Assembly (NCBI GenBank): GCA_038326655.1
Contig: JBBQKG010000011.1
Span: 1-64,000, forward strand
Direction: 5' to 3'
Origin: JBBQKG01 sp038326655
GTDB taxonomy: Bacteria > Actinomycetota > Thermoleophilia > Solirubrobacterales > JBBDJG01
Length of the DNA stretch: 64,000 nt
The notes beneath the pieces were generated by a model. The model was not told the DNA's origin. It saw only the letters and a program-made list of their open reading frames with translations, and did no database searches. Of this stretch, positions 36,322 through 44,678 are shown piece by piece. Numbering within the stretch: the stretch's first letter is position 1; each line of letters begins with the position of its first letter. Position numbers and translations under genes: made by a program.

Positions 36322-36654
36322 TTACATGCCCGGAAGGCCGAGCCCGCCGAGGTCGAGCCCGCCGGTCAGGCCGCCGAGCTTGCGGTTGGCGAGTTCCTGG
36401 GCGGAGCGCATCGCCTCGTTGATCGCCGCGAGCACCATGTCCTGAAGCAGCTCGACATCCTCCGGGTCGACGGCCTCGGGGTTGATCTTGATCTCCCTGA
36501 TCTCGAGGTCGCCGGAAACCTTGACGCGGACCATGCCTCCGCCGGCGGAGGCCTCGACGACCTCATCCTTCAGCGACTCCTGGGCCTTCGCCATGTCGGC
36601 CTGCATCTGCTGGACCTGTTTCATCATCTTGTTCAAGTTGGGCGGCTGGGGCAT
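36322..36654 (-). CDS. YbaB/EbfC family nucleoid-associated protein
   Basis: A 110-residue DNA-binding protein that forms tweezers-like dimers. It has MMKQVQQMQADMAKAQ, then the strand region VKVSGDLEIREIKINPEAVDPEDVELLQDMVLAAINEA read in pieces, and a Gly/Leu-rich tail. It sits between dnaX and recR, the family's conserved place, with 2 and 7 base gaps. Confidence 0.95.
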   Translation of the reverse strand: MPQPPNLNKMMKQVQQMQADMAKAQESLKDEVVEASAGGGMVRVKVSGDLEIREIKINPEAVDPEDVELLQDMVLAAINEAMRSAQELANRKLGGLTGGLDLGGLGLPGM

Positions 36655-36656
36655 CG

Positions 36657-38285
36657 CTACCTCGCTTCCTCCGGGGCGGGCTCTGGGTCTGGCTCTGGAA
36701 GGTCTTCTTCGGCGTCGAAGGTGTCCTTGATGCGCCCGATCATCTCGTCCTCGTCGATGCGGGCCGCGTGCACCTGGTCCTCCGCGGGGCGGTCCCTCAG
36801 CTCGATCCGCACCCTCACCGGCCTCCCGGCGACGAGCTTGAGAGCGTCGGCAAGCCGCTCGCTGTTCACGGAGTCCTCGATCTTGCGTTTGCTGAACGAG
36901 GCCGACTGCGGGTACTCGAGCACGAGCTCGTCGTCGGCGAGCGCCACGGGGCGCGCGTCGGCGAGCAGCGCCGCGAGCATCTCGCCGCCCTCGCCGTCCC
37001 GCACGCGCTCGAGCACGGCAGGCCAGAGCGTCTCGATCCCGACCACAGGCTCGTCCGAGACAGGCTCGGGCACCGCGGCGACCGGCTTCGGGTTGGCGAC
37101 TGGCGCCGGCTTCACCAGTCTCGGGGGCGGCTCCGCGCCCTCGCCGTCCTGCGCGCGCTCGAGCTGCTCGATGCGAAGCAGAAGCGCCTCGACCGAGGCG
37201 TCGGCGCGCGGTCTGGCCGCCTTCAGCAGAGCGACCTCGAGCTGGATGCGGGGCTCGGAACCTTCCTTGACCGCCGACAGCGCGGCGGCGATCAGGTCGA
37301 TCGCGCGAATCGCCTCGGTCTGTGGGAGCACCTGGGCCTGTGCCTCCAGGCGGGCGGTCTGGTCGGCCGTCACGCTGAAGGAGTCGGGCGCCTCGCCGAG
37401 CGTCTGGACCACGACCAACTGGCGCAAGTGGGCGGTCAGGTCGCGCATGAACTGGACCGGGTCACGGCCGGAGTCGGCGAGCTCCTGAACACGCTCGAGC
37501 GCGGCCCCGGGATCGTGTTCGGCGACAGCGTCCGTGGCGCCGAAGATCAGGTCGGCGTCCGCCACGTCGAGCACCTCGAGCACGGCCTCCAGCGTCACCT
37601 TGTGGTCCTCGTATGTGACGAGCTGGTCGAGCGTGCCGATCGCGTCACGAAAGCTGCCGCCGGCGGAGCGCGCGACCATCGCGAGCGCGCGTTCGTCGGC
37701 GTCGATCCCCTCGGCGGCGGCGATCCGCTTCAGCACCGTCATGATCTCGGCGAGCGATGGCCGCCGGAAGTCGAAGCGATGGCAGCGGTCGACAATCGTG
37801 GCGGGCACCTTGTGTGCCTCGGTCGTGGCGAGCACGAAAATCGTGTTCGGCGGCGGCTCCTCGAGCGTCTTCAGGAACGCGTTCCAGGCCGAGGTGGAGA
37901 GCATGTGCGCCTCGTCCATGATGTAGACCTTCCAGCCGCCCATCGCCGGCGCGAAGCCGACCTTCTCGCGCAGCTCCCGGATGTCGTCGACCGAGTTGTT
38001 CGAGGCGGCGTCCATCTCGATCACGTCGAGCGACGTTCCCGCTGCGATCGATCGGCACGACTCGCACTCGCCGCAGGGCTCGAGCGTCGGCCCGTTCACG
38101 CAGTTCAGCGAGCGCGCGAGGATCTTTGCGATCGACGTCTTGCCCGTGCCGCGCGAGCCGACGAAGAGATAGGCATGGTGGACCTTCTCGTGGTCGACCG
38201 CGTTTCGCATCGTGCGCACGATCGGCGCCTGGCCGACGACCTCGTCGAAGGTCTGCGGCCTGTGACGGCGATAGAGGGAGGTCAT
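36657..38285 (-). CDS. dnaX: DNA polymerase III subunit gamma/tau
   Basis: A 542-residue clamp-loader ATPase. It has Walker A GSRGTGKTS, the zinc-binding cysteines in CVNGPTLEPCGECESC, Walker B VYIMDEAHML and the sensor region LATTEAHKVPATIVDRC. Domain III follows, then a variable C-terminal region rich in Pro, Glu and Ala. It starts the operon dnaX-ybaB-recR-lysC-asd and lies 43 bases downstream of the SRP RNA gene on the same strand. Confidence 0.96.
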   Translation of the reverse strand: MTSLYRRHRPQTFDEVVGQAPIVRTMRNAVDHEKVHHAYLFVGSRGTGKTSIAKILARSLNCVNGPTLEPCGECESCRSIAAGTSLDVIEMDAASNNSVDDIRELREKVGFAPAMGGWKVYIMDEAHMLSTSAWNAFLKTLEEPPPNTIFVLATTEAHKVPATIVDRCHRFDFRRPSLAEIMTVLKRIAAAEGIDADERALAMVARSAGGSFRDAIGTLDQLVTYEDHKVTLEAVLEVLDVADADLIFGATDAVAEHDPGAALERVQELADSGRDPVQFMRDLTAHLRQLVVVQTLGEAPDSFSVTADQTARLEAQAQVLPQTEAIRAIDLIAAALSAVKEGSEPRIQLEVALLKAARPRADASVEALLLRIEQLERAQDGEGAEPPPRLVKPAPVANPKPVAAVPEPVSDEPVVGIETLWPAVLERVRDGEGGEMLAALLADARPVALADDELVLEYPQSASFSKRKIEDSVNSERLADALKLVAGRPVRVRIELRDRPAEDQVHAARIDEDEMIGRIKDTFDAEEDLPEPDPEPAPEEAR

Positions 38286-38328
38286 GCGAGCATCCTAGTG
38301 GGCAGCCTCGGCGCGCTTCCGAAGCAAA

Positions 38329-38602
38329 TGGACCGTGCACCCACCTTCGAGAATGGCTCCCAGGCGTGTCAGTCGTGCTTAGGCTCCGGCCAGGCTCGCC
38401 CGCGGCGCACGGAGAAGACCGCTTAAGGCTGCTTCCTTCCGGACCTGACCTGATTCACGGGACCCCGTCGCGCGGGACCTGGCCATCGACGCCGCACACG
38501 ACGTACTGGCCCTGAGAGCCGAACCCTCGGGTGGGAGTTCAGCCCCGCTAGAGCGGGTGACGGGTTACAGGGCACCGCTAACGCCCCACCTAGCACGGTC
38601 CA
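38329..38602 (-). ncRNA. ffs: Signal recognition particle RNA, large bacterial type
   Basis: About 274 bases on the minus strand. The S-domain core CAGGTCAGGTCCGGAAGGAA is followed by GCAGCCTTAAG. The 5' part (GTGCTAGGTGGGG, TAGCGGTGCCCTGTAACCCG, CCGCTCTAGCGGGGCTGAA) matches the Alu domain of Bacillus-type SRP RNA. The termini pair perfectly as TGGACCGTGC / GCACGGTCCA, which defines the ends. Many Actinobacteria are thought to carry only a small 4.5S-type RNA, so the large type is notable. It is upstream of dnaX, a common site for this gene. Confidence 0.93.
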
Positions 38603-38751
38603 CTCTGAAGATTAGCCGAGGAAGAGCGGTCGAGGGCGCGGGTCTCACTTTCCTTCCGTCTCCGCTGGCCGAAGGTTCAAGGCCTGGACGCCAAGCCAGA
38701 CCCTCGAAGCCGAATGTGGTTGCTCCGCTTCGGCTCTAGACTGCCTTTCTT

Positions 38752-38823
38752 GGGCGCGTAGCTCAGTGGGAGAGCGCTCGCTTCACACGCGAGAGGTCGC
38801 AGGTTCGAAACCCGCCGCGCCCA
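38752..38823 (+). tRNA. tRNA-Val (CAC)
   Basis: 72 bases with a complete cloverleaf. The acceptor is GGGCGCG/CGCGCCC with discriminator A, the D-arm reads GCTCAGTGGGAGAGC, the anticodon stem is CTCGC/GCGAG with loop TTCACAC, and the T-arm has TTCGAAA with one A-C mismatch. CCA is not encoded. It marks the left edge of the accessory stretch. Confidence 0.95.
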
Positions 38824-38857
38824 TGCCGCGAACACCCTTGCAGCGGCGCCCAGCCTA

Positions 38858-40609
38858 CTAACACTTCTGAGGCGACTTTCCGTGGCTCTTTGGCTGGCAC
38901 CCGGGCTGCGCGATCTTCGAGACGTAGATGTCGTTGAGGCCGCCGTCCGTGTCGTTCGATGCAAGAGACAGGTCGGTCTCGAAGAAGACGCGGTTTCCAT
39001 CCGCCGATACTCCGATGAAGCTTGGGCATCGCGGTCCGTCTGGCGTGCAACTTCCCTGTGGATCTGATGGCCCTGTCGAGATCAGCGTAGTCGCGCCGGT
39101 AGCGAGGTCGCGCTCGTAGATGTCTTGGCAGCCGTGCACGTTCCCGTCATATGCGACGCAACGATCGGTGTCCTGCGCCGCCAGTGCCTGGTCGGTCGTG
39201 AAGAAGACTCGCCTTCCGTCTCTGGATGCGCCGACGACCTCGCCGGGCACTTCTGGCGGCGGCTGACTCGTCTGTCGAGGGGCCAGCGATGTGACTCCGT
39301 TGACGGTGTCGCGGACGTAGACATCCGTTGTGGTGTTCGTGTCCTCGGGCAGGAGGGCCTCGGTGGTCGAGAAGTACATGTAGCGCCCGTCGGGCGATAC
39401 CTGTTGCAGCCGGGGGTCGAGCCTGCCGTTGTGGTCCAGAGGACCCGTCGAAACCAGCGAATACCGCCCGTTCGACCACGCGTAGATGTCCGGGTCGAGC
39501 TTGAAGACGAAGGTATCCGGGATCGGGTCGTAGACCATGCTCCCGTCCTGGTCTTCCGGAACGAGCGACTCGTCGGTCGTGAAGAAAGCCTTCGAGCCGT
39601 CCTCCGATACCAGCACCTGACCCCTGGCGCTCACCCGCCGGCCGACCAGGGTCGTCGTGTCGCCTATCCGCGCGTACAGCTCAACCGTCGCCGCCGGATC
39701 CCACCAGTTCAGGGGTGGCGTGGAGGTCGTAAAGAAGATCTGATCGGCATTGGCCGACGCGCTGACGAAGCTTGCGTCGACGGAGTCACTGCTCGCGGGG
39801 GTAGAGATGAGCTTGATTCGCCCGTCCAACATCCTCTCGTAGATGTCCACACATCCTTGGTTCTGGGAGCTGCGGCTCGAGCCGGCGCAGTTGTCATCGT
39901 CCTCCGGCACCAGCGCGCTTGTCGTCGTGAACAGGACATGTTGCCCGTCGGCAGACAGGCGTTTGACGATCTGCACGTCAGCCGCCGGATTCGACTCCGA
40001 CGGGAAGCGGTGGACGCTGGCTGCCGAGGTCCACTCGTAGAGCCATGGCACGGGATCGCCAAAGGTGTCGAAGGCGTAGAGGACCCGATTCGCATCCGGG
40101 CTCACGAACGAGAAGTAAGCGCGATACGAGTACTCACCGTTCGCCGGTCCGGCAGTGGAGATCAGGCGAAGCCCTTGCGGCGAGCGGATGTAGACGTCGG
40201 TACCCCGGGCACCGTCTTCGGCCACGAGGCGGCTGGGAGTCTCGAAGACCACCGTGCGGCCATCCGCTGTCTGCTCGTAGCTGCACGGGCCGCTGTACGG
40301 GTAGCAGTGGTCCCCTTCGCCGGTGCCGAGCGGACCCGCGGAGACAACCCTGCTCTCGCCCACTTGCCATTGGAGCAGTGGACCGCCGCTCATGGCGAAC
40401 AAGACATGCCGGCTGTCGGGCGTGACCTTGATGTCGCACCCGTGACGCTGCGCGCGGCCGCACACGCCGGTATCAGCGATCCCCGGCGGCAGTTGCGACA
40501 GCAACTGGGTGACACGCTGCTCAGCGACTGGCTTGGCGATGGCGCTGTCGGTCGCCCAAACCCCAAACACCAGCGCAAGCAACACGAGAGCCCGGACGAG
40601 GCGCTCCAC
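38858..40609 (-). CDS. Secreted TolB/WD40-like beta-propeller repeat protein
   Basis: A 583-residue exported protein with a signal peptide (about 1-25, ending near DSAIA). At least eight repeats follow the pattern 'VSxDGxxVxFxTxxxLxxxDxDxxxDIYxRxxxGxxxLIST', which forms beta-propellers as in TolB-like/PD40 proteins. GTG 40609 is preferred because GGGGGAAG lies upstream; TTG 40648 is the alternative. Base composition looks slightly less GC-rich than in the housekeeping genes. It lies 56 bases before the beta-helix gene's stop, so the two may be cotranscribed. The function is unknown. Confidence 0.75.
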   Translation of the reverse strand: MERLVRALVLLALVFGVWATDSAIAKPVAEQRVTQLLSQLPPGIADTGVCGRAQRHGCDIKVTPDSRHVLFAMSGGPLLQWQVGESRVVSAGPLGTGEGDHCYPYSGPCSYEQTADGRTVVFETPSRLVAEDGARGTDVYIRSPQGLRLISTAGPANGEYSYRAYFSFVSPDANRVLYAFDTFGDPVPWLYEWTSAASVHRFPSESNPAADVQIVKRLSADGQHVLFTTTSALVPEDDDNCAGSSRSSQNQGCVDIYERMLDGRIKLISTPASSDSVDASFVSASANADQIFFTTSTPPLNWWDPAATVELYARIGDTTTLVGRRVSARGQVLVSEDGSKAFFTTDESLVPEDQDGSMVYDPIPDTFVFKLDPDIYAWSNGRYSLVSTGPLDHNGRLDPRLQQVSPDGRYMYFSTTEALLPEDTNTTTDVYVRDTVNGVTSLAPRQTSQPPPEVPGEVVGASRDGRRVFFTTDQALAAQDTDRCVAYDGNVHGCQDIYERDLATGATTLISTGPSDPQGSCTPDGPRCPSFIGVSADGNRVFFETDLSLASNDTDGGLNDIYVSKIAQPGCQPKSHGKSPQKC

Positions 40610-40665
40610 CGCTACTTCCCCCCGCTCACGCTCGGCCGAAGCGTTCAACCCACCGGCTCACGTCG

Positions 40666-41445
40666 CTACCCCTTCGGCTTTCCGTTCGTGCTGCACAACG
40701 CACTGGGCACGCACTGGAGCGGGTTGCCGTTGTGTTTGGCCCAATTGCCGCCGCCGCGCGTGCCGGAGACCGCCTCGATCCCCAGGTCCCCGTTTCGCCA
40801 TGCATGGTTTGCCGAGACGGTCGCGCCTTGAGGGAAGTACCTGATCTCTATCCCGTCATCGCCATTGCCGTCGGTCGTATTACGAAGCAATGTCGCACTG
40901 CCGCCTTCCGTGAAGTACGGGTCAATTTGATCGCCGTAGATGCCGTCGAGACGATTCCCGCTGACAATGCTGTCGAGCACTGAGCCGCCGTAGTCGATCT
41001 CAGCTCCGTGTTGCCCGTTGTCCGTGATCGTTGCGCCGGAATGGTTCGCCTCGAAGGCCGTGTAGTTGCGGCGAAAGACCATGTTGCTTGCGACCATCTC
41101 CGTCTTGCCTGCGTTGACCGCGTCCCCGAATTCTTGGATCACGCCGTTCTCGACCGTGACGCCGCTGGAGCGGAACGCCAGCACGCCGACGGTCGAACGC
41201 GACAAATCGGATGCTGCGCGCACTCCATCGATCACATGGCCGTTCAGATTGATCGTCACGTGAGGGGTCGAGGCAGGGACCACAACGCCGCTCTCGGGAC
41301 AGTTGACCAAATCCGAGTCGAGCGTCGTGTCCTGCGTGATCGTGTCGCCGCAGTGCACGGTCGTTGCGAGCGCCTCACCGGCGCCGACAGCGAAAAGCAC
41401 TGAAGCGGCGGCAATCGCCGAAAGAAGGCCAAGAACTTTGCGCAT
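40666..41445 (-). CDS. Secreted right-handed beta-helix repeat protein
   Basis: A 259-residue exported protein with a signal peptide (about 1-27, cut near ALA-TT). Beta-helix rungs such as VTINLNGHVIDGV, GVTVENGVIQEFGDAV, GATITDNGQHGAEI, SIVSGNRLDGI and ATVSANHAWRNGDLGIEAV recall NosD/CASH repeats, which often bind or cleave sugars. No catalytic triad was identified. It is upstream of the propeller gene on the same strand and interrupts the region that once held a SnoaL gene. Confidence 0.72.
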   Translation of the reverse strand: MRKVLGLLSAIAAASVLFAVGAGEALATTVHCGDTITQDTTLDSDLVNCPESGVVVPASTPHVTINLNGHVIDGVRAASDLSRSTVGVLAFRSSGVTVENGVIQEFGDAVNAGKTEMVASNMVFRRNYTAFEANHSGATITDNGQHGAEIDYGGSVLDSIVSGNRLDGIYGDQIDPYFTEGGSATLLRNTTDGNGDDGIEIRYFPQGATVSANHAWRNGDLGIEAVSGTRGGGNWAKHNGNPLQCVPSALCSTNGKPKG

Positions 41446-41499
41446 CCGAATCCTCTCCGTGGACGGGCCAAACGACTGTATAGCCGGTAAGACGTGGGG

Positions 41500-41773
41500 T
41501 CAATGCGACTTCAGCTCGGCCGAGTGGGCGCGTCCCGAGATCGAGTTCGTATCCGTCACGGGCCCGCACCGGCGTCTGGACCGGGCTGGCCGGAGGGGAG
41601 AAGGGTGGCGCGGCTTCCTGAACGCCTGGGAGGAGTTCGGCATCGAGCCGGACCAGTATCGGGGGCTCGACGACGAGCGCGTCCTCGCGCTCGTCCATCT
41701 CAGCGGGCGCGGCAAGACGAGCGGACTGGAGCTCGGGCAGATGCGGGGTAAGGGAGCAGCGGCTCTCTTCGAG
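41500..41773 (+). pseudogene. SnoaL-like gene remnant, truncated at both ends
   Basis: The plus frame from about 41500 reads DFSSAEWARPEIEFVSVTGP, GWRGFLNAWEEFGIEP, RVLALVHLSGRGKTSGLELGQM and GKGAALF, the central 80-90 residues of a SnoaL protein. The N-terminal helix is cut just before DFSSAEW by the promoter side of the beta-helix gene. The C-terminal strand (normally a DGKV-containing stretch) is replaced by a terminator hairpin at 41776. No usable start codon lies in the SnoaL part. Confidence 0.7.
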
Positions 41774-41775
41774 CG

Positions 41776-41803
41776 AATCGGGCCGGGCGAGACCGGCCCG
41801 ATT
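41776..41803. terminator. Strong hairpin terminator
   Basis: AATCGGGCCGG / CCGGCCCGATT gives an 11-bp perfect stem with a 6-base loop. It lies 20 bases past the stop of the minus-strand collagen-like gene (41824) and is the likely terminator for that gene. It also marks the break point of the SnoaL remnant. Confidence 0.75.
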
Positions 41804-41823
41804 CCTCTCGATCTGAATCGTGA

Positions 41824-42381
41824 TCAGTTGATGAGGATCACGAAGCTGATGTCGTCCGTGGCGGTCCCGCCCGAGTTATAGGTCTGGATTCGCGCCTGGG
41901 TGCCCGCCGGGCAGGCGCCCACGTCCGGTGCAACACCGGCGTTGATCTCGCCGGCGCCGAAATTCGCCAGCGTCGCGACGATGTTCTTCGGCGTGAACGG
42001 CAGACCTGATATGCATGTCCCGCCGGTGCCAAAGTCGCTGACGTTTGCGTCCGTGACACCCTTCGACTGGCTGGCGTCGACCGTGTCAGCGGCAGCGGTC
42101 GAGATTACCTTCGCGTAGGCCAGAGCCGTCCCGGGTGCGCCTGTGGCGCCAGCAGCGCCAGCGACGCCCGTGGCTCCAATCTTGCCAGTGCGCCCCCGCG
42201 TACCACGGAGCTTCTTGCGTGCCTTCTTGCTCAGGTCGTTGTACTGGAGCGACCCGTTCTTGATCTGCTTGCCGGTGATCAGGCTTGCTGCCGTCGCGCT
42301 CCCTATTCCACCAACGAGCAACGAGACGACGATTGCCGCGACAACTGGCCGCGACGGTAGGTAATGCTTGATGCGTCGCAT
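41824..42381 (-). CDS. Secreted short collagen-like protein
   Basis: A 185-residue exported protein. A basic N-terminus and hydrophobic run (about 12-32) form a signal or anchor. Then comes a short region (KQIKNGSLQYNDLSKKARKKLRG) seen in many actinobacterial surface proteins, and about eight Gly-X-Y triplets (GKIGATGVAGAAGATGAPG). The C-terminal 95-residue domain is beta-rich with two cysteines. ATG 42381 has AGGAGG upstream. It is probably surface-exposed; no known function. Confidence 0.75.
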   Translation of the reverse strand: MRRIKHYLPSRPVVAAIVVSLLVGGIGSATAASLITGKQIKNGSLQYNDLSKKARKKLRGTRGRTGKIGATGVAGAAGATGAPGTALAYAKVISTAAADTVDASQSKGVTDANVSDFGTGGTCISGLPFTPKNIVATLANFGAGEINAGVAPDVGACPAGTQARIQTYNSGGTATDDISFVILIN

Positions 42382-42472
42382 ACGACCTCCTTGTTCTCCC
42401 GAAGAGGCTGGCGACCATAGCTGACCCCCCGGAGGCCACAAGGTGCCTATTCGTCCATCGCTGCTTCGAGGG

Positions 42473-43237
42473 CTACCGGCCGGGCCGGTACATCCGCTCG
42501 ACCACGCGCAGCTTCACCGACGTGGGCGCCGGCTTGTTGATGCGCATGTACCACCGGATCACGAAGCCGGGGATGAGCGTGCGCCGGCCGCGCTCGAAAG
42601 CCCGCAGCGACTCCCTCGCCACCTGCGCGGCCGAGATCTTCCCCGGCACCGGCGGCAGGTGGTCCGCCTCGTAGCCGGCGACCTGCTGCCATTCGGTCGG
42701 CACCGGACCGGGGTTCACGCACAGGGCGCGCACGCCGGTGCCGCGCAGCTCGCCGCTCAGCGCATCGCTGAAGGTGCGGGCGAACGCCTTCGATGCGCTG
42801 TAGGTGGCCTCGTAGGGGATCGGCTGCATGCCCGCCGTCGAGGCCACGATGATGACGCCGCCGCGACGGCGCTCCACCATCGCCGGCAGGAAGGCATGCG
42901 TGAGCGTGACGACCGCCTCGCAGTTCAGGCGCACCTGCTCGGCGTCGCGGGCCGGGTCGATTTCGATAAAGGGGCCATGCGTGCCGAACCCGGCGTTGTT
43001 CACGAGCACGTCGACCGCGAGGCCGAGCTCGGCAACCTTTGCCGGCAGCGCACCGGCGTCGTTGGCGAGGTCGCAGGCGACCACGTGCGCCGGCCCCGAC
43101 AGCTCGGCCGCGAGCTGCTCCAGCCGGTCCGCCCGCCGGGCTACGAGGATCACCTCGTAGCCACTCTGCGAGAGCTGCTTCGCAAACTCCGCGCCGATGC
43201 CCGAGGATGCGCCTGTGACCAGGGCGACGTCAGTCAT
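42473..43237 (-). CDS. Short-chain dehydrogenase/reductase
   Basis: A 254-residue classical SDR. It has TGASSGIG (cofactor), NNAGFG, the catalytic serine in VASTAG and the YSASK motif. RR near residue 35 suggests NADP. The C-terminal PGFVIRWYMRINKP is hydrophobic and may touch a membrane. The substrate is unknown. It resembles DltE-like/ketoreductase SDRs. Confidence 0.9.
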   Translation of the reverse strand: MTDVALVTGASSGIGAEFAKQLSQSGYEVILVARRADRLEQLAAELSGPAHVVACDLANDAGALPAKVAELGLAVDVLVNNAGFGTHGPFIEIDPARDAEQVRLNCEAVVTLTHAFLPAMVERRRGGVIIVASTAGMQPIPYEATYSASKAFARTFSDALSGELRGTGVRALCVNPGPVPTEWQQVAGYEADHLPPVPGKISAAQVARESLRAFERGRRTLIPGFVIRWYMRINKPAPTSVKLRVVERMYRPGR

Positions 43238-43272
43238 CGAGGCGCCACACTAACCACCGGCGGGCCGCTGCG

Positions 43273-43797
43273 TCACCCGGCGCTCGCTTTCGTGCCCGGG
43301 CAGCGCAGGCCCGCGGCGGCGGCGTTGCTCGCGCTCCCGATCGCGCGGCGGCCTTTGGGCTTGCCCCAGTAGGCGGTCCAGCATGAGCGAAGCATCTTCG
43401 CCGGCGGCCGGCGCGAGATGCGGGAGTAGTGCAGCGCCCGCTTCGAGATGAAGGCGAAGCAGTACGCGGATGGCGCCTTGCTCAGGTTCTCCTCGACGCA
43501 GTGCTGCGCCTGCGTCAGCGGACTGCCACCGCCCGGGCTGACGACGAAGTACGTGACCTGCGATTTGGCGCCGAAGAAGGAGGTCTCGAGGAAGCTGATC
43601 CTGCCGCGGTCTGCCGCCGGCGCGCGCTGCGAGTCGCGGCCGGGCTTCGAGGCGGTTGCCGGCCCGGTCGGTCCCGGCCCCGGCCCCGGCCCCGGCCGCG
43701 AGCTCGTCTTGGTCGGATCGTCCGGCGAGCCCGAGCCCCCGCACGATGCGGCCGCGAGGCTGAGCGCGATCACGAGAAGTAGGCAGATGGAGCGCAA
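43273..43797 (-). CDS. Putative lipoprotein with Pro-Gly linker
   Basis: A 174-residue protein with a lipoprotein signal ending in the lipobox SLAAASC (Cys 19). A Pro/Gly linker encoded by hexanucleotide repeats follows, then a C-terminal domain of about 110 residues with four cysteines. No family is recognised. It is divergent from an SDR remnant. Confidence 0.65.
   Translation of the reverse strand: MRSICLLLVIALSLAAASCGGSGSPDDPTKTSSRPGPGPGPGPTGPATASKPGRDSQRAPAADRGRISFLETSFFGAKSQVTYFVVSPGGGSPLTQAQHCVEENLSKAPSAYCFAFISKRALHYSRISRRPPAKMLRSCWTAYWGKPKGRRAIGSASNAAAAGLRCPGTKASAG
43673..43697. repeat. GGCCCC hexanucleotide tract
   Basis: About four tandem copies of a 6-base unit inside the lipoprotein gene encode alternating Gly-Pro. 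Copy number could vary by slippage without changing the frame. Confidence 0.6.
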
Positions 43798-43829
43798 CGC
43801 GGCCGATACTACGGCCTATCTTTACCGCC

Positions 43830-44019
43830 ATGGACGTCGCGATCGCAGGCGCACACGGGAAGGTCGCTCGACGCCTGGCGCGGGCGCCCGCGGCCTGATT
43901 CGCAATCCCGAGCATGCCGCCGACCTGCCTGCCGGCGGAGTCGAGCGTTGGGCCGGACGCTCTACGTGAACGCCGGCGAGGATCCGATCGAGACGGCGAT
44001 CGCGGCCTGCCTCGCCTGA
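43830..44019 (+). pseudogene. Decayed NAD(P)-binding SDR (epimerase-like) gene
   Basis: Three pieces of one family appear in order but in different frames. MDVAIAGAHGKVARRLAR from ATG 43830 (Rossmann start) is followed at once by a stop. RGLIRNPEHAADLPAGGVE comes next in another frame. RTLYVNAGEDPIETAIAACLA then ends at TGA 44017-44019. The family is normally about 210 residues, so most of the middle has been deleted. Confidence 0.7.
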
Positions 44020-44061
44020 TCCGGCTTGCGCACGGTCGCGAAGGGCCTATCCTCCAGGCTC

Positions 44062-44259
44062 ATGGAACGCTCAGGGTCCGGACCCGATCGAGAGCACTTC
44101 GGCCAGGCAAGCCTGGGCGAGGCGCAATCGTCCAACCCTCCCGACGACCCCGGCATGATCGAGCCCGACGCCAATCCGCTCGACACGGACGTCGAAGACG
44201 CGGATCTCTTTCTCGGCCTCGAGGACGAAGAAAAGGACGAGGAAGAGGGCCAGGAGTAG
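44062..44259 (+). CDS. Small acidic protein
   Basis: A possible 65-residue protein with a very acidic C-terminus (DVEDADLFLGLEDEEKDEEEGQE). The start may be ATG 44062 or TTG 44026; neither has a strong ribosome site. No family is recognised. It follows the SDR remnant by 42 bases and is convergent with the MpsC-family gene. Confidence 0.42.
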   Translation: MERSGSGPDREHFGQASLGEAQSSNPPDDPGMIEPDANPLDTDVEDADLFLGLEDEEKDEEEGQE

Positions 44260-44266
44260 CGGCCGT

Positions 44267-44659
44267 CTAGCGGTCGCCGGAGGAGTCCGGCTCGAACAGG
44301 AATATCTCGACTGCCGTGTCGGTCTTCGCGTCGATCGCACTCATGAAGGCCCGCACGGGACGCCCGACGACCTCCTCGACCGCGGATCTGAACTGGTCCT
44401 CGGTTGCGGCCTGGAAGAACATCCGGATGTCGCGGAGCCGTTGGTGCTCCCCCATCTCGACGAGCTTTCGCTCTGCCGGGGTGAAGGAGTTCTCGAGCAC
44501 GCAGACGATCGTGTCGGGGCCGGCGAAGTGCGATCGAACCCTGTTGGGACCTCGCCCGAATTGCTCCTTGAAGAGCCGGACCATCGCATTCGACACTGCG
44601 GCAAGCAGGGAGCCGGAAGGGTCACGCTGCTCGGCGAGATCTGCATGGGGCTCGTTCAT
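44267..44659 (-). CDS. MpsC-family (DUF2294) protein
   Basis: A 130-residue cytoplasmic-looking protein. The text AVSNAMVRLFKEQFGRGPNRVRSHFAGPDTIVCVLENSFTPAERKLVEMGE (read in segments) is characteristic of DUF2294. This family includes MpsC of a staphylococcal membrane-potential/CO2 uptake system. The other MpsAB genes are not nearby, so the role here is open. Confidence 0.8.
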   Translation of the reverse strand: MNEPHADLAEQRDPSGSLLAAVSNAMVRLFKEQFGRGPNRVRSHFAGPDTIVCVLENSFTPAERKLVEMGEHQRLRDIRMFFQAATEDQFRSAVEEVVGRPVRAFMSAIDAKTDTAVEIFLFEPDSSGDR

Positions 44660-44678
44660 GATTGAACGACAGGGAAAA

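Noticed and set aside
38388..38484. Short 4.5S-type SRP RNA bounded by GGCCAGG/CCTGGCC pairing
   Set aside because: The pairing is real but is an internal helix; sequence on both sides matches the Alu domain and outer helix of the large SRP RNA, so the longer feature is annotated.
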